A stretch of 64,000 nucleotides of DNA from the NCBI GenBank assembly GCA_013398295.1, contig VZSF01004788.1, forward strand, positions 66,067 to 130,066, read 5' to 3'. The stretch's first letter is position 1. Each line of letters begins with the position of its first letter. A program made the position numbers and the translations under genes. Below the pieces are notes generated by a model. It ran no database searches and was not told the DNA's origin. It was given only the letters and a program-made list of their open reading frames with translations. This DNA comes from Chionis minor. Lineage: Eukaryota > Chordata > Aves > Charadriiformes > Chionididae. Positions 55,891 to 64,000 of the stretch are shown one piece after another.

Positions 55891-57542
55891 TCGTTACGGC
55901 CACGCACCAAAACCTACCAAATCCTTCAAAAGCCTTTAAAGTGGGAAGCTGTATTTTATTTGTGGCGCTTGCACAGTGGTAGACCTTTCCTTCCCTCCCC
56001 TTCCCAGGCTCAGAGGTCACCCTGCTCTTCCACACAGCATTTACGGCCGTATTTGCTTTCCTTTCAGGCACAGCACCAGTTTAGACCCGGGGCAGGCGGC
56101 GGCAGCCGCCCGTGCCGCGCTGCATCATGTGGCACACGGGGCAGCAACTGTCCTGCTGTTTCTCTGCTCTAATAAATGAGGAACCTGTGGGTAAATTACA
56201 GCTTGTGGTGCATGATCACGGACATTGGAAGTGGCTGCACCGCAGTTGTCTTAGCAACAGCCACATCCCTCAAGCTAAAGAACAGCTTCTCAACTCACAA
56301 GCGGATAAAGAGACATTGATGCTTTGGAAAAATACATGCACGTTGTATTAAGTGTTCTCCTCCCCGTTAGCAATAATTTCCAGGGAAAGCCTGTGATAAA
56401 TAGACGCTCTCTCTTTCACATGAGGGGCTTGCGGTCTTTGATGCGCTGTGGGACGCTGTAACCAAGAGGACATGCGCACGGTGAACCTGCAGAAAGCAAA
56501 ATGCCCTTATGCTATTCTGTCTGACCAGGGACCTGTTCTGCAGCTATGAAAAAGCTCTTGGCAGAAACCTGACGAGTTGCCACAGAGGGGCTGGGCAGGG
56601 CCGGCCTCATCCCGGGGCGGCTCGTACACGGGAAAGGCTCCCCTACCTGTTGGTGGCTTTGGACTGGAGCTGTGCCCATAAAACAAGCTTCTAGAATCCA
56701 TCCCTGTGAGTGGGAGGAAATAACGGATACAGGCACCAAAACGTGAATCACTCAGTTGCTTTTCTTAATGCATGTTTTTAAATACGTTGATTGCGTGAGG
56801 CTGGCGGGGTGAGCTGGGCTCGGGGCCCTGCAACGGTGCCTGATGCAGCTCCGTGACGGCTGTTTGCTGTGCTTTTATCCTGCGCTGAAAGGACGGTGAT
56901 TACTCTATCAGGACTGGATAATTTTCAAAGATTTTACTGGGAATTATTAGTTTTACTGCTCTAATAAACATATAATTAGACAATGCCTCTGTATTATTGG
57001 ATCCTAGTCTGCTTTGTACACAATGGATTTACAGCGTGTCAGTAAATATTGAAGCTGTGATGCGGTAATTAAGATTTACATAAACCTTCTCTGGGAGGAG
57101 GACGAGCAGTTTCTCTGTGAGTCTCGGCTGAAGCGCTGCAGTGGCAGGGAAGTGTCTGAATGTGAGGAGGAAGCGCTGGCTGCTTCACGCCTTTCTCCCC
57201 CGAGTTACCTGGTTTTGTTCAAGATTCCAGCTCTAAATCTGGCACCGTCTGCACTGTAGGGAACAGAAGCCCTTCGCGCAGCCCAGGACGCGCTCCCTGA
57301 CATAAGCCCAGGCAAACGAACATCTAATCTGCAACCTGAGAGATAACCTTGACGCAGGAGAGCGAACGAGGGAGCTCTCTTCCTCTGCTGCCCTGTACAG
57401 CTCTATTCAATTTGCCATGCCCTGAACTGTCAAATGCCTTCACCGAAGGACTGGAGCTGAGATGTTCAAACCTGACGTTTGATTAAAAGCACAGCATACT
57501 TCATCAGAAGTGGTGAACCGTTTTCGGGAGGAAAAAAAGCAA
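55891..57542. other. Non-coding stretch, no gene recognised
   Basis: Mixed DNA. The AT-rich segment at about 56920-57110, with TTTACAGCGTGTCAGTAAA and nearby TAATTA words, lacks repeats and could be a conserved element. No frame of note, CR1 or RNA gene. Confidence 0.5.
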
Positions 57543-57626
57543 TGTCCTTGCCCATGGCAGGGGGTTGGAACTGGATGATCTTGAATGTCCCTTCCGACCC
57601 AAACCATTTGATGATTCAATTATTCT
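57543..57626 (+). mobile_element. CR1 LINE 3' end, 84-bp copy
   Basis: CCCATGGCAGGGGGTTGGAA, CTGGATGATCTTGAATGTCC and CTTCCGACCCAAACCATT are the CR1 3' untranslated block, ending in a degenerate ATGATTCAATTATTCT tail. Only the extreme 3' end was copied. It lies 67 bp upstream of a second CR1 in the same direction. Confidence 0.9.
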
Positions 57627-57693
57627 AAAAAAGATCCTAAAAGATATTGAATTATCAATCAAACAAATTGCTGTTTAGATACCATGTTTTATG

Positions 57694-57916
57694 ATGGTTG
57701 GATATTAGGAAAAACTTCTTTATGGAAAGGGTTGTCAAGCATTGGAACAGGCTGCCCAGGGAGGGGGTGGAATCGCCGTCCCTGGAGGTATTTAAAAGCC
57801 GGGCAGACGTGGTGCTGAGGGACATGGGTTAGGGGTGGTTTTTTGGCAGAGGTTTATGGTTGGACTTGATGATCTTGAAGGTCTCTTCCAACCCAAGTGA
57901 TTCTGTGATTCTATGA
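57694..57916 (+). mobile_element. CR1 LINE, 5'-truncated 223-bp copy
   Basis: Starts at GGTTGGATATTAGGAAAAAC, runs through the ORF2 C-terminus (AAGCATTGGAACAGGCTGCC, GTATTTAAAAGCCGGGCAGA) and ends with TGATTCTGTGATTCTATGAC. It is nearly identical to the copy at 63249-63419 over the shared part, so both belong to one relatively young subfamily. Confidence 0.95.
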
Positions 57917-59220
57917 CAGTGTTGTGAAAGTTGCTCACAAGCAGTGCGGCTCTTGACAGGAGGAGTGCGTTGAGGTTAGCCTCAGCCTCGCGCAGCGCAC
58001 ACCCCGCCGGCCGTCCCAGCTGGGGAACGTTCCGGGTACGCGCACCCGCGGCTTCCTTTCCATGAGGTGATGATTTACCCTGACACGACGTGATGTAAGC
58101 TGCTTCTGGGGAAGATTAGCAGAACGGGTCCCAGCAATATAAAATGATGAAGACGACCTTTATCAGCGCATCCTTTATCTCCGGCTGTAATGCTGTCCCA
58201 CCATCGGGGCTACGAGGCGGGAACGGCTGGACTCCAACGCGCGTTGGAGCGAGCAGGGTTCAAAGGGGCCACATTGATTCCCACGGTGGACAACCCTAAC
58301 GAGGCTGAAGGACATTGAGTGACGACGGGAGTTGGGCAGGAGGAAGCTGTTCCTTCCGTGTCTCCGGTCGTCACGCTGACAGCATGGAGCTGCACGGTAT
58401 TTCCGCTGGCCAAACTGGGCAGAGTGCCCTACGCAACCTTGCACTGCCGCACAGTCCCTACCCTGGTTTGTTTTAAAAACTCAGTTTTATGGTGGAGAAA
58501 GGACTCGTGGAAGTGTACTGCGTGTCTGTGTGCGCTTCCCTGCCTCTAGTAGCTGCTGAGCCCAGCAGACACTACGGGGGAACGCAGCAGAAGGGCTCTC
58601 AGCAGCAAGGATGCTCTTCCCACCGGGATGGGAACGGACAGCTGAGTCACGAGTCCCGTTGGCGCCCGCACTAAGGGAAGGTGGTGGGGGAGCCCTCACG
58701 CCAGCTTGTGGGCAGGAATTTGCGAGGCAGAAAGACTTAACAAGTGCCCCCGCTCTCTGAAAAGCTTCAGCCTCAGCTCTTCAGGCAGCCACGGCACACA
58801 GAGGTGTAGGAAACCAGGGGTTCGTTAATCCTGGCGCTCACAAAGCCGCTCTCGGTACAACGGCTGCTCACCGAGGCCAGTCCCAATGGACCACCAGTGG
58901 AGACTGGGGTAGAAGCACCTACAGTGTACTCAGTTGGATTAAATACTGCCTTTGGAGTTGGGTTTTTTTCTACAAGAGATGAGCACTAGGCATCTTTGAA
59001 TTTCCCTTTGGAATCAAACACCCTCCAGAAAGACACCGCTCCCAAGACGCAAGGTCTTCCCAGCGTAGCCTGGGTGATCCCGCGCGCGGTCGGTGCGAGA
59101 TCAGCGCTGTCTGTCGGGCTTTCCAGGGCCGAGCGCCTAAAGGTGGATTTTGACCGGGTGGCTGCTGGGTGCCGCGCACAGCCCCGCGCTCTCCTGTGGT
59201 AAATGGACGGGTGCCCTCTT
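57917..59220. other. Mixed stretch with GC-rich islets, no gene recognised
   Basis: GC-richer DNA at about 57980-58050, 58200-58440 and 59040-59200 with moderate CpG. Short overlapping frames on both strands without recognisable content. No repeat family or RNA gene. Confidence 0.5.
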
Positions 59221-62200
59221 GTCTCGGAAGTGCTGCCTCTCCCCCTCAGCCTGCTCATTACCAACCAAGCAGAAAAGAGGCTGGGGGGAGGAAAATGAGT
59301 TAGAGTAAATATTAAGGAAAATTAGACGGCACTTACAGTTATGTAATTTTGATTTCTGAATTGTGCTGCAGTAACATCTACCAGGCTTTTTCCTCAGGTA
59401 ATTTGCATTCTCCCTCAAACGTTAACATTAACTCTTATTTTTGTCAAATTAAGGTGCTTTAAAAATTATTTTATAGGTAGTGCTTTGCAAAGTCCATAGA
59501 ACAAACTATGTAATTATTACATTATGCTAAAAGTGTGAGTTTTATACTAATTACACTATAGATTCAATCCCTGAAATTTTGCCATAGTTCCTTCTATAGT
59601 ACTGCTCTCCTGGGAATTGAATCGTTTGGCACCTGATTGCACTAATTACCGTTGAACTTTAGAACCTTTAATGCAGTGAAAATTCAAATATTTAACAGAC
59701 ACTGATATTTGCAGGGTGAAAAGGTGGAATTTATGCAGAAATATGATATCCAGTTTCTTTCTGTAATAATGCCAGTAACTTAGAGTTAACTCCTATTAAT
59801 ATTTATTACAGTAGTAAATGTAAGGAGTTGACATTATAATGTTATGATTATGATCAATAACACCTTGGCCCTAGGTGCGTTTTTCTGCTCTTGTTCCTTC
59901 TTTGCGTAACTTGATGTGGGAGGGGAGGCAGAAGCAATCTGCGAGTGAACCAGTTTATAAATATCCGATGCACATCCTGACCTATTTAAAGGGTCATGAA
60001 AGGGAGGTTATTGTCATCTCTAAATATAGGCGGCAGTTTCCATCCCTGTCAATAATGCAGAAAATGGTTTTCTACGCCCTCGTTCCTAACAAGAACGAAA
60101 GAAAATCTTCTGACGCGCAATGGCATGCGAAACGATGAACTTCCTAATCCGCGTGGTATTTTCATCCATTGGATTTGTGTAAGAAACGTCTTAGATGTCT
60201 TTACACCAAGTCATTTTGTATTCGACTGCCACCTCCCATTACACGTTTACCTGCTGATGAGCGGCTGGGACGCGTTACTTTGCTTTCCGAGCCTCGTTTA
60301 GGAGCGTATCCGCCAGAGACCAGAGCAGACACGTGCTAGGAGGAGAAGAACCAGAGAGGAATTTGGGTTCCTCCATCAGAAACACAGAGAATGACGTTCC
60401 CGAGTGTCTGATCTGTAACTGGTGGTTTAGGTAAACTTTTTGTGACCCGTTTTAGTTATTCGTCACACCACGTCACTGAAATTGCTTTTTGACTCACCCT
60501 CCGAGTGTCACTTAGTGGTCCGGATCCCTTAATTCTCACTGAAAACAGTCTAAATGCTTTTGTCTCTCACAAGCACATCTTTGAATATTAATTCTCTCTC
60601 TAGCACACATAAATGCCATCTCTCATGTATTTTGAGTTCTTTGCAAAGTCTCTAATAAGTTACCAGGGATGATACCTCTCTTGGTGGATTTCTGGTTTAA
60701 TCATGCGGATTAGCTATTTGCAGGAGGCTCGACTGCTATGGGTTTTTTCCAAACTTTACTTCTGTTTGTACTTGGCATTGTCCTTGTCTTATTAAATCAC
60801 TGGAATGGTCCCAGATCTTATCTGTATATTGCATGAATAATTTCAGCGGGTCATCATTTTCTGACAAAGCCACCTGCGTAACTTGTGAAGATTTGCTTGT
60901 CACATAAACCCAAACTTGTCTTTTCCCAGGATTGCTGGCATCAGCACTACCTCTAGGTAAAACCATGAAAACTTTATTTTTCTCCTCATAAAAAATCATT
61001 TGGTATTTATACTAGCGTCGTTGCTTCAAAGACATCTACCACTTTGAAGCTAATTCAGGTATTCAGCTAATTCAGCATGTGTAATAGCTCATCCATTCTA
61101 ATGATCCACCCTTTCAGATGACTGTTTTCATTTCAAAATTTGCTGATCCCTAGAAATACAGAGGGAGGGCTCCCAAATCGGCGCCCCGCTCCTGTTCTGC
61201 GGTCTCTTTGCAGCGGCTCCGGGCTGCTGCCTGCCCAGCCGAACGGGGGTGGGACGGGGGCTGCGGTGGCACACATCGTCTGCCCTCTCTGTGGCCTCGT
61301 GGGGACGGTTCACCTTGCAGAACCTCAGCTCCCCGCTGCCAAATGAGGGTAACGGCTCCTTGTTACCTCGTGGAGGTGGACGTGGAGGTTGTGAGGAACT
61401 TGGTCATTGTGCTACAGGGATGAGGGCCAGATCAGAAGACAACCTTTTCAGCAGGAACTAGAGAGAAATATTCTCTTGTATCTGTATGTGGGGAGATGTC
61501 CTAAATGTATCGCCGTTACCCATGCCTTCTGTCGCCCTGAAGACCAATGGTGGCAATCGGAATCAAAACTGGGCACAAGGTGCCATTGGTTCTTAGTTTG
61601 AAACCCATGAACTTGGGAGAAAACCCACTGTAGCGTCTGGAGAGGAGCAGGGCTGGACGGCATTTTCGGTTCCGAGCACAGCTAAGTAAGACCTTCTGCT
61701 GAAGAAAAGTCCTTTACCCGGGCATGTGCTGAATAAGTATTGGTTTATTGCAACATTCCAAATGCATGTAAGTAATTGCTAATGCAGCATAGATGCTGCT
61801 GACATAGTGCTGCTTCTGGAATAAATCTTCAAGAGAAAAGTCAACAGAAAAGTGATGAGATTTAATGAGTGAGCTGTGCCAGACGCATACTGTAAAAGTG
61901 TTTGCCTACTGTGCATGTGTATCTTTATCCTAATCACTTCTTCACCAAAAATATTCATAAATATGCTCTTCCCACATTACAAATAATAGTATGCATTCAC
62001 ATAAAGACTAAGGGAATCGGGCATGAAAAGTCCTTCAGCTGCCAAGGACAAGTTTGGGTTTTGGTTTTTTAAGCAATTCCTTAGGGAATATTTGTGCTGC
62101 TTCCCAACAGAAGAAGAATGCGCTGACCATCTAACCAAACAGGTGTCCTGCACCGGCTCTGCCGTGGCCCGGAGGGGACCGTGGGCCACTTCCCACCACT

Positions 62201-63248
62201 GCTATTACCACCGGTCTTTCTGTCGCTTCATCGTCAATTTTTGCTGGACTTCTGTTTTTAGCACGAATGATAAGGAGAAGAGTGCTAAATCTTGGGTATC
62301 TGAGGTTCAAATTTAGCATTTAAGCACACTAACTACGTATCGCCGACTTTGTGCTGTCTCCTGACAAATGGGAGGGTCTGCCTATAGTTACTTACATACT
62401 TCATGCTCCGTCACTTTGTTCTGCCGCGACTTCCCCAGGCTAGGCTAATTGGACGGCTCTGAAGAATGCGGGGAGTATTTTGGCTTTTGAAAATGTTCTC
62501 CTTTTCAAGCTGCTTTCCAACCTGTTCTCCCCTGCCTAATGACCCATTCAAAAAAATTTCCAATGAAATTCTCAGACTAGATTTACATAAGATCATTAGA
62601 GTATTCCAGCTCCTTTACTTTAAAATATTCATGGCAGTCTCACGTTGCTGGCTTCACAGAACCAATTTCAGGCAAAACTCCCATCAGCTTCGCTGAATAA
62701 GGACGGCAGGCTAGAGCTCTAATTGTCAAAAGCTCAAAAGCTTCAGCTTTGGTAGCCGTGCTCCATGTCAAGTACCAATTCAGATGGAGCTTCATCGCGC
62801 ATTCCGCTCGCTCTGTGGAGCTGGGGAGAGGCAGGTTAGATGCTTTTTGTTGTCCCCGGTCTTTGAAAACAAATTGCAAGAACTTGCTGACTTAAATCTC
62901 AGCCTATGAAGGCTTTTCTGTGTATCATCTGCAGGTAAAACTTCAGATTTGCAGCTCAGAAATTAAAGCAGCCTGTGCATCATTAGATTAAAGGTTCTGT
63001 GCAGACTTGGTGCTTCCTGCTCCAGGACAATACTTGCCGTGGACGATTTTGGAATGCCAAGAGGTGCCATCCGGTGGAAGGGTGGTTTGATGTGCCCACA
63101 AAATCTTTAGGAAATCTTTATGGACGAGATGCGTGCCGCTTAGCTGAAGCAGGGAAGTTCTTTCCAGCGTGAGCGGAGTATGAACGCTTTCCTCGGGAAG
63201 CCGTAGCGGGGACGTCATGTCCGTGCAGACGGGCCGGGAGGAGAGGAA
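59221..63248. other. AT-rich non-coding stretch
   Basis: Largely AT-rich with one CpG-containing islet at about 61170-61330. An 87-codon minus-strand ATG frame at 60999-60736 has protein-like composition but is not recognised. A repeat-free segment at about 61735-61900 (ATGCATGTAAGTAATTGCTA and neighbours) looks like conserved non-coding DNA. No RNA gene found. Confidence 0.5.
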
Positions 63249-63419
63249 TAGGAACAGGCTGCCCAGGGAGGTGGTGGAATCGCCGTCCCTGGAGGTATTT
63301 AAAAGCCGGGCAGACGTGGTGCTGAGGGACGTGGGTTAGGGGTGGTTTTGGCATAGGTTTATGGTTGGACTCGATGATCTTGAAGGTCTCTCCCAACCCA
63401 AGTGCAGTGATTCTATGAG
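63249..63419 (+). mobile_element. CR1 LINE, 5'-truncated 171-bp copy
   Basis: Runs from GGAACAGGCTGCCCAGGGAG through the end of ORF2 and the 3' untranslated block (TTATGGTTGGACTCGATGAT) to TGATTCTATGAGA. It shares almost all positions with the copy at 57694-57916, including the GTATTTAAAAGCCGGGCAGA block. Confidence 0.95.
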
Positions 63420-63790
63420 ACCGTGCTGGAGCCCCGGGGCTGGGAGCCTCATGCGACGGGTCTCGGCAGCCGGGCAGCAGGAGAGCGATTTGAACGCTCT
63501 GCTTGTGCCAAAAAACTCAGTGCTGAGCTCGGCACGGGCCGTGCCCGTGGCAGCAGCCGACACCGCGTGCCCCTGTGCCTGCCGGCCCCTGCGCATCCGC
63601 CCCCCGAGCCCTCCGTGTGCCCCGGCCCCTCTGCCTGGGGAGGCCACAGCCAGACACGTCTTGCTCCGTGGTGGGATGTCCTTCCCGTTCCGCTGCTCCT
63701 GGCGCGATGAACAGCCCGGGATGCAGAGAGAAGTCTCTGGAGATCAGCAGGATGTAAAACGTCCCACCGTCTTAAAGATTTATTACTGAA
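63420..63790. other. GC-rich segment beyond the CR1
   Basis: GC-rich with moderate CpG. Frames of up to 150 codons overlap on both strands with no domain; part of one continues into the CR1 and is an artefact of it. Confidence 0.45.
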
Positions 63791-64000
63791 GCGACTGCGC
63801 TCGGATATATTTTTTAAAATGGAAATGAATAATTTAAGGCTGTTTAAAATATATGAGTGTAACTTTAAATTACTCAGGGTTTTGTGTACATTGCTTGGCA
63901 AAAAAAATATATCTCAAAGGGTTTTGTTTTGTTAACAAAACTCACCTCCCTTTTTTTTTTTTTTTTTTAACAAAAAAAGCATTTTTGGAAACGTTTTTTA
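63791..64000. other. AT-rich window end with palindrome
   Basis: AT-rich DNA including the perfect palindrome TTTTGTTAACAAAA at 63927-63940, followed by the T18 run. No gene. Confidence 0.6.
63951..63968. repeat. T18 homopolymer
   Basis: Eighteen consecutive T, the longest homopolymer in the window, followed by AACAAAAAAAG. On the minus strand it would be an A18 run, but no retrocopied sequence precedes it that I recognise. Confidence 0.95.

Noticed and set aside
1..64000. Search by eye for tRNA A and B boxes, U6/U1-like and 5S-like sequences
   Set aside because: Isolated GGTTC-type words occur, but none is paired with an A box at the right distance or with a cloverleaf; no snRNA-like blocks found.
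1..64000. Possible CRISPR array, operon, phage or plasmid content
   Set aside because: The CR1 elements and composition show vertebrate nuclear DNA; no direct-repeat/spacer array or bacterial gene order is present.

Overview
The window looks like ordinary non-coding nuclear DNA from a bird. The main evidence is nine recognisable CR1 LINE copies. Eight are young or moderately old copies with the avian 3' end (a GTTGGACT-GATGATCTT/CTCC-type block followed by short ATTCTGTG/ATTCTATG-type repeats), and one is a much older, heavily decayed copy. Together they cover about 2.6 kb, roughly 4% of the window. That is low repeat density, as in birds, and there is no SINE-dominated or LTR-dominated landscape. 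A crocodilian or turtle source is less likely but not excluded by the sequence alone.

I recognise no functional protein-coding gene, tRNA, rRNA, snRNA or known microRNA. Most longer open frames start at GTG or TTG and have no recognisable domain. Many lie in GC-rich patches, in a 25-bp minisatellite, or in CR1 remnants. The longest, 221 codons at 47238-47903, starts at GTG in a CpG-rich patch. The only recognisable coding sequence is decayed CR1 ORF2, above all the copy at 14825-15583, which has a damaged catalytic motif, frame changes and an internal deletion.

Layout: 1-7.6 kb is mixed to AT-rich, with a triple TGACGT cluster at 6246-6287. 7.6-8.3 kb holds a perfect hairpin, a dense CpG island, and TATA, TCF and CRE motifs. 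10.0-10.2 kb is CR1. 11.1 kb has a possible CR1 endonuclease relic. 12.96-13.12 kb is the minisatellite. 14.6-15.6 kb is a tail-to-tail CR1 pair. 18.4-19.1 kb is CpG-rich. 20.9-25.8 kb is AT-rich and almost repeat-free, so it is a candidate for conserved regulatory sequence. 28.7-29.4 kb has a polypyrimidine tract and the ancient CR1. 30.6 kb has a CpG cluster. 32.2 kb has a 60-bp duplication. 39.75 kb is CR1. 44.2 kb has a splice-site-framed 38-bp open segment. 47.3-49.1 kb is a CpG-rich zone with a real CpG island. 49.3 kb is an AAT microsatellite. 49.6-50.0, 57.5-57.9 and 63.2-63.4 kb are further CR1 copies. The window ends in AT-rich DNA with a T18 tract.

No genes here work together. The window is best read as an intergenic or deep intronic segment with isolated CpG islets. 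The most plausible hidden functions are regulatory: a distal promoter or enhancer, or the start of a non-coding RNA. Motif calls and CpG counts were made by eye. Conservation, transcription and chromatin state cannot be judged from this sequence.
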